Part shown: positions 33,863 to 41,794 of the stretch, piece after piece
How positions within the stretch are numbered: position 1 is the stretch's first letter
Layout: every line of letters starts with the position of its first letter
Assembly (NCBI RefSeq): GCF_014204715.1
Contig: NZ_JACHLY010000002.1
Span: 62,001 to 126,000, forward strand
DNA: 64,000 nt
Direction of reading: 5' to 3'
Origin: Streptomonospora salina
GTDB lineage: Bacteria > Actinomycetota > Actinomycetes > Streptosporangiales > Streptosporangiaceae
Made by a program: the position numbers and the translations under genes
Notes under the pieces: model-generated
The model's database searches: none
Told to the model about the DNA's origin: nothing
The model's input: only the letters and a program-made list of their open reading frames with translations

Positions 33863-34270
33863 TCACAGCACCAGCCGCTGCACCAACCGCTCCAACTCAC
33901 CCGCCGGATCCGCCGTCAGCCCCGTATGGATCGCCCCCGGCTGCACGATCGTGCTCCGCGGCGCCGTCAACCACCGGAACCGCCGCCCCGCATCCTCCGC
34001 ACGCGCCGGGCCGGCACCCGCACCGCCCCGACACACCAGCTCCACCGCCTCCAGCGCCCGGCCCACGCCCGACACGTCCACATCCGGATCCAGCACCCGC
34101 AGCCGCGCCTCGTCCACCACACACCGCGCACCCAGGAACCCCCGCGCACGGCAGTACACGAGCACCCCCGCGTTGACCTGCTCCCCGCGCTCCAACTGCG
34201 GCACGACCCGCACCAGCGCATACTCGAACACCTCGCGCGCCACCGCCGCGCCCGACTCCTCCCGGCTCAT
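33863..34270 (-). CDS. DUF3037 family protein
   Basis: A 135-residue cytosolic protein. VFEYALVRVVPQLERGEQVNAG opens the DUF3037 domain, followed by VLVYCRARGFLGAR. Its ATG overlaps the stop of the HipA-like gene (1 bp), so the two are translationally coupled; this pair recurs together in bacteria and DUF3037 is assumed to work with the kinase. No known catalytic motif. Confidence 0.82.
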   Translation of the reverse strand: MSREESGAAVAREVFEYALVRVVPQLERGEQVNAGVLVYCRARGFLGARCVVDEARLRVLDPDVDVSGVGRALEAVELVCRGGAGAGPARAEDAGRRFRWLTAPRSTIVQPGAIHTGLTADPAGELERLVQRLVL

Positions 34271-35022
34271 CACCGCACCTCCGGAAGCCACACGCGACGG
34301 CCCACCCGCGCCAGCAGATGCGCCGCATAGGCCTCACGCACCTCGCCCACCGAAGCGAACCCCGGCTCATCCGCCAACCAATCGTCGGGAACCGAATCCA
34401 CGACTCCGCGCACCGTCCCCTCGGTGACCAGTGGCGCCAACGCCGCATCCGCCGCGGCGACATCCGGTCCCACCGGTACCATCACGTGGTCGGAGGCGGC
34501 ATAGGCCCGCGACTCCGCCTTCCGCGCACTCCCCCAGTCGTGGTGGAAGATCAACGACGCGCCGTGGTCGATCAGGTACGGGTTCCGGTGCCACACCAGC
34601 ATGTTCGGATTCCGCCACGTCCGATCCACATTCCCGATCAACGCGTCGAACCACAGCACCCGCCCCGCGAAAACCGGATCGACGTCGAACACCAGCGGGT
34701 CCAGACCCAACGCGCCCGGCAGGAAATCCATCCCCAGATTCAACCCGTCGCTGGCTTTGAGCAGCTCCTGCACCTCGGTATCGGGCTCGCTGCGCCCGAT
34801 CACCGAGTCCACCCGCACCAACCTCAGCGCCGGCACCGGCAACCCCAGCGCACGGCCCAACTCACCCGCGATCACTTCGGCCACCAGCGACTTGCGCCCT
34901 TGCCCCGCCCCGACGAACTTGACCACATACATCCCGCAGTCGTCGGCCTCGACCAGCCCCGGCAGTGAACCGCCCTCGCGCAGCGGAAGCACATACCGCG
35001 TCGCCGAAATCTCCTCAAGCAC
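34270..35022 (-). CDS. HipA-like kinase-fold protein
   Basis: A 250-residue protein with the N-lobe YVVKFVGAGQG (Lys for ATP), LVAEVIAGELGRALGLPVP, and catalytic-type FDALIGNVDRTWRNPNML with the Asp and Asn of kinases, then LIDHGASLIFHH as the DFG-like metal site. This is the HipA_C-like kinase fold without the N-terminal Couple_hipA domain. Substrate unknown; the partner DUF3037 gene overlaps its stop. GTG 35022 begins VLEEISATRYV, the family N-terminus; GTG 35046 is an alternative. Divergent from a nucleotidyltransferase gene by 42 bp. Confidence 0.8.
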   Translation of the reverse strand: MLEEISATRYVLPLREGGSLPGLVEADDCGMYVVKFVGAGQGRKSLVAEVIAGELGRALGLPVPALRLVRVDSVIGRSEPDTEVQELLKASDGLNLGMDFLPGALGLDPLVFDVDPVFAGRVLWFDALIGNVDRTWRNPNMLVWHRNPYLIDHGASLIFHHDWGSARKAESRAYAASDHVMVPVGPDVAAADAALAPLVTEGTVRGVVDSVPDDWLADEPGFASVGEVREAYAAHLLARVGRRVWLPEVR

Positions 35023-35064
35023 CCCGCCAGCATACGAACGCCCCACCGCGATAGCGTTTCACCC

Positions 35065-35835
35065 ATGCGGCTCAACGACTCCGAATTCAGTGAGCACGTC
35101 TCCCAGACCCTGGCCGGGCTCAACGGCGTGACCGCCGTGTCCCTGGGCGGATCCCGCGCCACCGGCACCAACACCTCCGACAGCGACTGGGACTTCGCCG
35201 TCTACTACCGCCACCGCTTCGACCCCGACGATCTGCGCGCCCTCGACTGGCCGGGCGAGATCTCCGAGATCGGCGGCTGGGGCGGCGGCGTCTTCAACGG
35301 CGGAGCCTGGCTGGAAATCGACGGCCGCCACGTCGACATCCACTATCGCGACCTCGACGACGTCGAATTCCGTATCGCCGAGGCCCGAAAGGGCCGCTTC
35401 GACGTCGAACTCCTGCCCTTCCACCGCGCCGGCATCCCCACCTACCTCGTCGTGGCCGAGCTCGCCCTCAACGAGGTCCTCCAAGGCGAGCTCCCGCGTC
35501 CCGAATTCCCCGAGGAGCTGCGCCGCCACGCCCCCGAGCGCTGGTGGACGCAAGCCAAGTTCGAGCTCGCCTATGGCCGCGCCGCCTACGCCGAACGCGG
35601 CAACCTCACCGGCACCGCCGGCACGATCGCGACCGCGGCGACTCAGGCCGCCCACGCGGTCATGGCCGCCCGCGCCACCTGGGTCACCAACGAGAAGCGT
35701 CTGCTCGAGAACGCCGGCCTGCGCCACGTCGACGAGGTGCTCACCGGCCTCGACACCGAGCCGGCCACGCTGATGGCCGCGGTCGACGCGGCCAACCAGA
35801 CCCTGGACAAGGCCGTCACCGAAGCAGGCGGCTGA
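35065..35835 (+). CDS. Nucleotidyltransferase-domain protein
   Basis: A 256-residue protein. SLGGSRATGTNTSDSDWDF near residue 27-45 is the Pol-beta-type nucleotidyltransferase signature GSxAxGxxxxxSDxD; a third acidic residue lies in HVDIHYRD. The C-terminal helical half (AQAAHAVMAARATWVTNEKR) resembles the aminoglycoside/DUF4111-like adenylyltransferases. It may adenylylate a small molecule or protein. The ATG 35065 has no clear ribosome site but TAGCGT 8 bp before it, so it may be leaderless. Confidence 0.8.
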   Translation: MRLNDSEFSEHVSQTLAGLNGVTAVSLGGSRATGTNTSDSDWDFAVYYRHRFDPDDLRALDWPGEISEIGGWGGGVFNGGAWLEIDGRHVDIHYRDLDDVEFRIAEARKGRFDVELLPFHRAGIPTYLVVAELALNEVLQGELPRPEFPEELRRHAPERWWTQAKFELAYGRAAYAERGNLTGTAGTIATAATQAAHAVMAARATWVTNEKRLLENAGLRHVDEVLTGLDTEPATLMAAVDAANQTLDKAVTEAGG

Positions 35836-35969
35836 ACGCCGGCCCTCGGCCCCGTAGGTCTCTGTGCTCGTGGGAGCGGCTGCCCCGGGCGATCGGCTAC
35901 AGGATTGGTGCGGCGTAGCCGCTCCCCTTGTGTTCGGGGTGTTGGTGTGGATAGCCCACAAGAGCGACC

Positions 35970-35985
35970 TTTACAACGTAGATTT
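35970..35985. repeat. TTTACAWYGTAGATYT motif, copy 1
   Basis: TTTACAACGTAGATTT; similar 16-mers occur at 41740 and 53755, all in intergenic DNA. The core TAC-N3-GTA dyad recalls BlaI/MecI-type operators. Confidence 0.5.
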
Positions 35986-36025
35986 CTAATGCGGCGACGG
36001 TGATCCCGATCGCCCGCCGACCGTT

Positions 36026-36064
36026 CGGGGCTGGTGCGGCGGTCGTGCCGCCGCACCAGCCCCG
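36026..36064. terminator. Hairpin terminator after RidA gene
   Basis: 17-bp perfect stem (36026-36042 with 36048-36064) and a 5-nt loop, just past the RidA stop codon. Confidence 0.85.
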
Positions 36065-36069
36065 AAACG

Positions 36070-36462
36070 TCACGCACGCACAGCGAGCGCGTCCACCTCG
36101 AATCGCATGCCCGGCAGGGCGAGGCTCGCCACACCGATGAGGGTCTGGGGCGGCGGGGTCTCCCAGCGCCGGGCGATATGCCGGCCGATCGCCATGAGCG
36201 TGCTCTCGTCGTGGTCCACGACGTAGGTGCCCAGGCGAATGACGTGGCTGTAGTCGAGGCCGACGGCGTGCAGCGCCGTTTCGAGCCTCGCGAACGCCAC
36301 GTCGACCTGGGTGTCGAAATCGGCGTCGAGAACGCGTCCGGAGCCGTCGGCGGCGTACTGTCCGGCGACGGCCACCACATCACCGCGGCCCGTGGCGATG
36401 TGGCTGTAGCCGAACGGCGCGGGGTCGTGCAGGGTGCTCGGATTGCGGACGGTGGTGTACAT
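36070..36462 (-). CDS. RidA family (YjgF/enamine deaminase) protein
   Basis: A 130-residue protein of the RidA family, which hydrolyses reactive enamine/imine intermediates formed by PLP enzymes. GQYAADGSGRVLDADFDTQV and LGTYVVDHDE fit the fold. The arginine that contacts substrate in RidA lies near residue 105 in canonical proteins; here the C-terminal PGMRFEVDALAV has an Arg and Glu but differs from the usual xLVEIEAVA. Member of a broader RidA subfamily. It is 47 bp downstream of the MFS gene, same strand, likely one operon under the Rrf2 regulator. Confidence 0.82.
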   Translation of the reverse strand: MYTTVRNPSTLHDPAPFGYSHIATGRGDVVAVAGQYAADGSGRVLDADFDTQVDVAFARLETALHAVGLDYSHVIRLGTYVVDHDESTLMAIGRHIARRWETPPPQTLIGVASLALPGMRFEVDALAVRA

Positions 36463-36509
36463 GGGTTCCCTCGTGTCTTCCGCGATCGTCGTTTGCGGTG
36501 TTCAGGTGT

Positions 36510-37733
36510 TCAGGTGCTCGGGGATCTGCGGCGCGCGCCCAGAGCCACAGCGGCGCCGAGCAGGGTCAGGGCCGCACCGGCCCAGGGAGCGCCGGGTACG
36601 GTCAGCGTGTCCACCACGAGTCCGCCCACCAGTGCGCCGGAGGCGATCGCCGCGTTGAACGCGCAGACGAACAGGGCCGTGGCCGCCTCGGCCGCGCGCG
36701 GAGCGGCGGCGATCATCCACGACTGCAGGCCGACCGAGACTCCGCCGTAGGCCAGCCCCCACAGCAGCAGCGCCGCTCCCCCGCCCAGCGGTGTCGTGCC
36801 CGCCAGAGCGAACACGGGAAGAGCGGCGGTGAGCGCGATCGCGATCGCGAGGACGGTACTGCGCGCGTTACGGCCGGCGCCGGCGCCGGCCAGAAAGTTC
36901 CCGGCGATCCCCACGGCGCCGTAGCCGAGCAGCAGCCCGCCCATGATCCCGGCCGGCATCCCCGACACGTCGCCGAGCAGCGGACGGACGTAGGTGAACG
37001 CGGTGAAATGCCCGGTCACCAGTAGGACGGTCAGTGCGATCCCGACGCGTACGCCCGCGTTGGACCGCACCAGGGCCGGCAGCTGCCCGAGACGGATCGG
37101 CTCACTCGCGGGCAACCGGGGGACCAGGAGGAACAGCAGCACGACCGCCGCCGCGCCCAGACCCCCGAGCCCCGCGAAGGCCGCTCGCCAACCGGCCAGA
37201 TCGCCCAGGACCGTCGCCAGCGGCACGCCGAGCACCGATGCCGCGGCGACGCCGCCGAAGACGACCGAGGTCGCTGCGGCGACGTGCCGTTGCGGGACGA
37301 GCCGCAGGGCCAGGCTCCCGGCGATCGCCCAGAAGCCGCCGATGCTCACGCCCACCAGCAGGCGGGCCGCCAGCAGCACCGCGAAATCCGGGGCGAGCGC
37401 GCTGATGAGGTTGGCGGCCACCAGCACCCCGAGCAGCAGGGCCAGCACGGCGCGGCGGTCCACGCGGCCCAGGACCACGATCGTCGTCGGCGCCGCGACC
37501 GCCGCGACCAGCCCGGGGCCGGTCACCATGAGCCCCGCCGCCCCGTCGGATACCGCGAGGGTCGCTCCGATCGGCCTGAGCAGGCCGACGGGGGTCAACT
37601 CCGTGGTCATGACGGCGAAGATGCCCAGCGCGACCGCGCATACGGCCATCCAGCCGCGGACGAGGGAGCCCGGCGACGGATCCGCCGCGGCCGGTGCAGG
37701 ACCCGCGGCTTCCGTCGTGCCGGTGGAGGCCAT
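36510..37733 (-). CDS. MFS transporter, DHA1 (AraJ/CmlA-like) family
   Basis: A 407-residue transporter with 12 predicted membrane segments. VMTTELTPVGLLRPIGATL after TM1 and AAPTTIVVLGRVDRRAVL (motif A variant) are typical of the AraJ/YdhP group of sugar or drug exporters. The polar N-terminal 25 residues are cytoplasmic. ATG 37733 is preferred over 37736 because AAAGGGG is then 5 bp away. A palindrome (37750-37762) lies in its promoter. First gene of a pair with RidA, behind the Rrf2 gene. Confidence 0.88.
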   Translation of the reverse strand: MASTGTTEAAGPAPAAADPSPGSLVRGWMAVCAVALGIFAVMTTELTPVGLLRPIGATLAVSDGAAGLMVTGPGLVAAVAAPTTIVVLGRVDRRAVLALLLGVLVAANLISALAPDFAVLLAARLLVGVSIGGFWAIAGSLALRLVPQRHVAAATSVVFGGVAAASVLGVPLATVLGDLAGWRAAFAGLGGLGAAAVVLLFLLVPRLPASEPIRLGQLPALVRSNAGVRVGIALTVLLVTGHFTAFTYVRPLLGDVSGMPAGIMGGLLLGYGAVGIAGNFLAGAGAGRNARSTVLAIAIALTAALPVFALAGTTPLGGGAALLLWGLAYGGVSVGLQSWMIAAAPRAAEAATALFVCAFNAAIASGALVGGLVVDTLTVPGAPWAGAALTLLGAAVALGARRRSPST

Positions 37734-37749
37734 CATTTCCCCTTTCTAC

Positions 37750-37762
37750 GATATTTAATATC
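37750..37762. promoter_or_regulatory. Palindrome in MFS promoter, candidate Rrf2 operator
   Basis: GATATTTAATATC is a perfect palindrome around one T, 17 bp upstream of the MFS start. With its flank on the minus strand it resembles CTGGATCTTATACGTCTAG at 38292-38310 upstream of the Rrf2 gene. Confidence 0.5.
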
Positions 37763-37807
37763 CAGTTTTAGTCCGCACGAAGCCGCTCCGCGGCAGGCAG
37801 CACCCGT

Positions 37808-38281
37808 TCAGGGAGCCGCTCCCAACCACTGCCGCGCGCGCACCGGAACCTCGGGGGCGGCCCGGCTCACCCGCTCCTGCAACTCCGCGATCGTCTGGTC
37901 GGCCAGTTCGGTGCGCCAGGCGATCTCAGCCCGGCGCATCGCCTGGTCGACCAGGCACGGAGTACTCGGCGCGGCGCCGGCGGCCCCGGGGCCGCGCTGC
38001 CGGATCTCGGTGCACTGGAACGCCTCCTCGCGCCCTTCGATCGCGACGACGACGTCCAGCAGCGTGATCCGCCCGGGATCGCGCGCGAGCCGGAAGCCGC
38101 CACCGGGACCGCGCGTGGAGTACACCACGCCGGCGCGGGCCAAGGCTTGCAACTGCTTGTTCAGGTAGGCGGCGGGAAGGTCGTAGAACGCCGCCAGGGC
38201 CGCGGCGGGCACCGCCCGCTCGGGCCCCACCCAGGCCAGGTTGAGGCAACTGTGCAGCGCCCACTCGACGCCTTCCGCCAT
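37808..38281 (-). CDS. Rrf2 family transcriptional regulator
   Basis: A 157-residue regulator with an Rrf2-type winged HTH: VEWALHSCLNLAWV, AAFYDLPAAYLNKQLQALARA (recognition helix), GVVYSTRGPGGGFRLAR (wing). Cys residues at about 11, 92 and 110 could form a sensing site, though not in the IscR spacing. ATG 38281 or 38287. It lies upstream of MFS and RidA on the same strand and is likely autoregulated through 38292-38310. Confidence 0.85.
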   Translation of the reverse strand: MAEGVEWALHSCLNLAWVGPERAVPAAALAAFYDLPAAYLNKQLQALARAGVVYSTRGPGGGFRLARDPGRITLLDVVVAIEGREEAFQCTEIRQRGPGAAGAAPSTPCLVDQAMRRAEIAWRTELADQTIAELQERVSRAAPEVPVRARQWLGAAP

Positions 38282-38291
38282 CCGCATAATT

Positions 38292-38310
38292 CTGGATCTT
38301 ATACGTCTAG
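38292..38310. promoter_or_regulatory. Candidate Rrf2 operator upstream of its own gene
   Basis: CTGGATCTTATACGTCTAG shares CTGGAT-TTA-A-TC-TAG with the minus-strand sequence around the MFS-promoter palindrome at 37746-37766. Confidence 0.4.
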
Positions 38311-38498
38311 ATTAGCTTCGGCAACCCGGACCCCGCCACCGGGACCGTGCGCACTCGGGCGGAGCGATGCGGTGCGGATACGGCCGTCGGCGGCGATAGG
38401 CGGGCACCGCCTGCGGGTAGTGAGCGCAGGGGCGGCCGGCGTAGCGCCGCCGCCGGCGGAGCCGCCTCCGGCCGACGTAGACGACACCGGGAGTCGAG

Positions 38499-39425
38499 AT
38501 GACCCAGACCAGCAGTGCGCCGCCGCCCCCGGCCTGGCCGGCGCTGGACGTCGAGGAATGGACCCCGACCCGCGACACCCTGCACATGTGGTGCCAGATC
38601 GTCGGCAAGGTGCGCCTGGCCTTCGCGCCGATGGTCAACCACTGGTGGCAGATTCCGCTGTATGTATCGCCCCGCGGCCTGACCACCTCGCCCGTCCCCT
38701 ACGACGGCGGCCTCTTCGACGCCGAGTTCGACTTCTGCGACCACCGGCTGCGCCTGCGCACCGGCACCGGCCGCACCGGCGGGGTGGCGCTGGAGGCCAA
38801 ACCGGTCGCCGCCTTCTACGCCGAGACGACCGACGCTCTACGCGATCTGGGGATCGAGGCCGACATCACACCCGTGCCCGTCGAGGTCGAGCGGGCCGTG
38901 CCCTTCGCCGAGGACACCGAACACACCTCCTACGATCCCGACCACGCCTACCGGTTCTGGCAGCAGCTCGTGGCCGCCCACGGCGTGTTCAGCCGCTTCC
39001 GCTCCCGCTTCATCGGCAAGACCAGCCCGGTGCACTTCTTCTGGGGAGCGATGGACCTGGCGCTGACCCGCTTCTCCGGCCGAACCGCGCCCACCCACCC
39101 CGGCGGTGCGCCCAACTGCGGCGACTGGGTCATGGTCGAGGCCCACTCCCACGAACTGTCCAGCTGCGGCTTCTGGCCCGGGGGCTCCCGGGAAGGAAGC
39201 TTCTACGGCTACGCCTACCCGGAGCCGTCCGGCTTCGCCGAGCACCCCGTCGGTCCGCAGGGGGCCTACTACGACCGGGGGCTGGGCGAGTTCCTGCTTC
39301 CCTACGACAGCGTGCGCCGCGCGCCCGATCCCGCGGCCGCGCTGATGGAGTTCCTGCAGAGCACGTATGAGGCCGCCGCTGTGAACGGGGATTGGGAGCG
39401 TGCTGCGTTGGAGAAGGGCTGGTGA
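38499..39425 (+). CDS. DUF5996 family protein
   Basis: A 308-residue protein of the DUF5996 family. Typical stretches are TRDTLHMWCQIVGKVRLA near residue 24, HWWQIPLYVSPRGL, and HDYRFWQQ-like AYRFWQQLVAAH; also VHFFWGAMDLALTRFSGR near 185 and a Pro/Gly/Tyr-rich half (FYGYAYPEPSGF, AYYDRGLGEFLLPYD). Function is unknown; no signal peptide or membrane segment. ATG 38499 follows GGGAG. Monocistronic. Confidence 0.85.
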   Translation: MTQTSSAPPPPAWPALDVEEWTPTRDTLHMWCQIVGKVRLAFAPMVNHWWQIPLYVSPRGLTTSPVPYDGGLFDAEFDFCDHRLRLRTGTGRTGGVALEAKPVAAFYAETTDALRDLGIEADITPVPVEVERAVPFAEDTEHTSYDPDHAYRFWQQLVAAHGVFSRFRSRFIGKTSPVHFFWGAMDLALTRFSGRTAPTHPGGAPNCGDWVMVEAHSHELSSCGFWPGGSREGSFYGYAYPEPSGFAEHPVGPQGAYYDRGLGEFLLPYDSVRRAPDPAAALMEFLQSTYEAAAVNGDWERAALEKGW

Positions 39426-39612
39426 ACGCGGCGCTCGCCGCCGCCGGAACCGGTCCTACACAGGTGGTCGCCGACGTCTCCGCGGGCCGATGGGCCGGTT
39501 GTCCAGGTAGGCGCTACGCACGGAGTCGGTTTTGTCGGCCGGTACCGCAGAGCGGCGTCGGCATTTGCCGCCGAATGGAGGCGTCGCGGATGTCGAGCAT
39601 TGCGCGCCAGTG

Positions 39613-40266
39613 TCAACGTTGCGGCTTCGGGCCGGGCTGGCGGGTCGGAGTGTATCTGGCGAGCATGGTCTGGACGGCCTGTTCGACGGCGTCGTGGATG
39701 TCGGAGGCTGCGGGGTTCCAGTCGGTCAGCAGCATGCGGGGCCACAGGACGTAGTTGGCGATCATGCCGAGGAACTGGTTCGCGGCGCTTGCGGCGTCCG
39801 GGACATCAGCGTTGCCCGCCTCGTGCTCGGACTGCAAGTACTGCTGAACTGAGGTGAAGTAGGGAAGTTTGCCGAGCTGGAACTGCATCCGTCCCAGTTC
39901 GGGGAAACGAGGAAGTTCGGCGATGACGATCCGGAACAGGGCCGCCATGCCGGGCTGGCCGACCAGGTCGGCATAGCGGTGACCGACGGTTGTCAGTCCC
40001 GAGCGCAGATCTCCGGTCTGTGGCCGCGCGACGGCGTCGCCGGCGTCACGCTGCCAGGACTCGGTGACGATGGCCTCGAAGAGTGCCGCCTTGGTGGGGA
40101 ACCGCTTGAACAGGGTGGACTTGGAGACCCCGGCCGCTTCGGCGATCTGGGCCAGTGAGGTGCCGTCGTAGCCACGATCCAGGAACAGCTCGGTGGCTGC
40201 GGTGGTGATCGCCTCGCGTTTCTGCTGAGCGAGTCTGCGGTGGTGCGCGGAGAGTTCTGCTGCCAT
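39613..40266 (-). CDS. TetR family transcriptional regulator
   Basis: A 217-residue repressor. N-terminal HTH: REAITTAATELFLDRGYDGT, SLAQIAEAAGVSKSTLFKRF. The C-terminal ligand domain has a long helical core (AALFRIVIAELPRFPELG) close to the TetR_C_11/AefR-like group. ATG 40266. Divergent from an SDR gene; two near-identical palindromes (40291-40310, 40342-40359) lie between them and are almost certainly its operators, repressing both itself and the SDR. Confidence 0.9.
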   Translation of the reverse strand: MAAELSAHHRRLAQQKREAITTAATELFLDRGYDGTSLAQIAEAAGVSKSTLFKRFPTKAALFEAIVTESWQRDAGDAVARPQTGDLRSGLTTVGHRYADLVGQPGMAALFRIVIAELPRFPELGRMQFQLGKLPYFTSVQQYLQSEHEAGNADVPDAASAANQFLGMIANYVLWPRMLLTDWNPAASDIHDAVEQAVQTMLARYTPTRQPGPKPQR

Positions 40267-40290
40267 GCGGACAGTATGCCGCAAGCACGA

Positions 40291-40310
40291 GGCGAGTCAC
40301 TTGACTCGCC
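40291..40310. promoter_or_regulatory. TetR operator 1
   Basis: GGCGAGTCACTTGACTCGCC: 9-bp perfect arms with a 2-bp centre, 24 bp from the TetR start codon. Confidence 0.85.
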
Positions 40311-40341
40311 TCCAAAGTCCTGCTTAGGGTGCGAGAGTACG

Positions 40342-40359
40342 GCGAGTCAAGTGACTCGC
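40342..40359. promoter_or_regulatory. TetR operator 2
   Basis: GCGAGTCAAGTGACTCGC: the same 8-bp arms around AG. Its centre is exactly 50 bp from that of operator 1, on the SDR side. Confidence 0.85.
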
Positions 40360-40415
40360 ATCCTATCTGTGGCGCCCGGGTGAGTTCCGGTAGCCGAGCG
40401 GGGGAGGAACAGTTC

Positions 40416-41174
40416 ATGACGATCGACACGATCGCTTTGGTGACCGGTGCGAATCGCGGACTCGGACGTGGCGCGGCCATCGCTCTGGCCACACACGGGG
40501 TGCGGGTCTTGGTCACCCACCGCGGTGATGCGGCCGGGGCTGAGAAGACGGCGGAACAGGTGCAGGCGGTGGGTGGGACTGCCGCTGTTCTCCGGCTCGA
40601 CATCAGCGACGTCTCCTCTTTCGCGTCCTTCGCCTCCGAGCTGAACGAGCAGCTGGAGCGCTGGGGTGCTTCGCGGATCGACATCTTGGTCAACAACGCG
40701 GGCGTGGGGGTCTTCGGACCGCTGGAGGACGTCACGATCGACGACTTCGACACGGTGATAGACACCAACGTCCGGGGCACGTTCTTCCTCATCCAGTCAC
40801 TTGTGCCGCTGCTGGCCCAGGGCGGCCGCGTCATCAACGTCTCGACGTCACTGACCCGCCACACCAGCCCCGCCACCTCGGTCTACTCCGCCTCGAAGGC
40901 CGCCGTCGAAGCCCTGAGCCGCACCCTCGCCGCAGAACTCGGCCCGCGCGGAATCCGGGTCAACTCCATCGCCCCGGGACCGACCGCCACCGATTTCAAC
41001 GGTGGGGCGATGCGAGACGACACCGAGATGCGCCGGGTTCTGGCCGGGCAGACCGCGCTCGGCCGCGTCGGCGAACCCGAGGAGATCGGCGACGCCATCG
41101 CCACGCTGGCCTCCGAGGGCCTGCGCTGGGTCACCGCCCAGCGAATCGAGGTCTCCGGCGGCGCCCTCATCTGA
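40416..41174 (+). CDS. SDR family oxidoreductase
   Basis: A 252-residue classical SDR, FabG-like. TGANRGLGRG at residues 9-18 binds NADP, NNAG at about 91-94, the catalytic Ser in VSTSLTRH, and YSASK near 157-161. Gly-rich end GGALI. It would reduce or oxidise a carbonyl; substrate unknown, and TetR-controlled genes of this kind often respond to xenobiotics. ATG 40416 follows GGGGAGG. Its end overlaps by 8 bp the stop of the antisense Tn3 transposase remnant. Confidence 0.9.
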   Translation: MTIDTIALVTGANRGLGRGAAIALATHGVRVLVTHRGDAAGAEKTAEQVQAVGGTAAVLRLDISDVSSFASFASELNEQLERWGASRIDILVNNAGVGVFGPLEDVTIDDFDTVIDTNVRGTFFLIQSLVPLLAQGGRVINVSTSLTRHTSPATSVYSASKAAVEALSRTLAAELGPRGIRVNSIAPGPTATDFNGGAMRDDTEMRRVLAGQTALGRVGEPEEIGDAIATLASEGLRWVTAQRIEVSGGALI

Positions 41175-41595
41175 GCGACCGAGCGACGGCCTGTAGAGAC
41201 GCAGGCAGCGGCCCGAACCGCTCCCAGCCGAGCAGGTTCAGGTTGCGGTGCTCGGCGGGCAGAGCCGGGCGACGTCCTCCTCGCGGACGCGGAGTTCGTG
41301 CCCCTCAGCCTGGAACTGGGCGACGGCGGCGCCGATAGAGCGCGTCGTCGAGCGCACGGCATGGAGGACCAGACCGAGCGCGCAGAGCTGGTCCTCCATG
41401 CCGTCGCGGTAGGCCCGGGGGCGGTGTCGCCGACCGGTCGACCACGCGGAGGCAGGTGTTCGGTGTCGGCGATGCGCCCGTATTTTCAGCGAACGCCTCC
41501 CCCAGCAGGGTGGAGCGTCCCTCGCGGCCGAACGTCCGCAGGGGATCGTAGGCACGGACCCGGTCGGTGACCAGGGAGCCGGCGACCTTCAGCAT
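41167..41595 (-). pseudogene. Tn3-family transposase C-terminal remnant
   Basis: Two frames hold pieces of the C-terminal DDE domain of a Tn3-family TnpA: LKVAGSLVTDRVRAYDPLRT with GRSTLLGEAFAE, then in another frame YRDGMEDQLCALGLVLHAV, QFQAEGHELRVREEDVARL and, after a further shift, NLNLLGWERFGPLPASLQ to a stop at 41167. Several frameshifts and deletions separate them. No terminal repeats or resolvase were recognised. It shows past transposition just downstream of the SDR gene. Confidence 0.75.
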
Positions 41596-41739
41596 GTCCG
41601 GGTCAGTGCATGTCCCCGCCCCGGGATGGTCCCGCGCGAGAACCGCTGGTCGTCGGACTCCCGGTCTCGCGGGCGGAGGTTGTAGCCGGGGGTTTCGAAC
41701 GGGCGGAACATCGTTTCGGGGTGGAGAATCACCAGCACA

Positions 41740-41755
41740 TTTACAATGTAGATCT
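41740..41755. repeat. TTTACAWYGTAGATYT motif, copy 2
   Basis: TTTACAATGTAGATCT, with a perfect TACA-A-TGTA core, 40 bp from the end of the ABC permease gene and near the Tn3 remnant. Confidence 0.5.
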
Positions 41756-41794
41756 AAACTGGTTCATGCATGCCGCAGCATCCCTGATTCGGCC

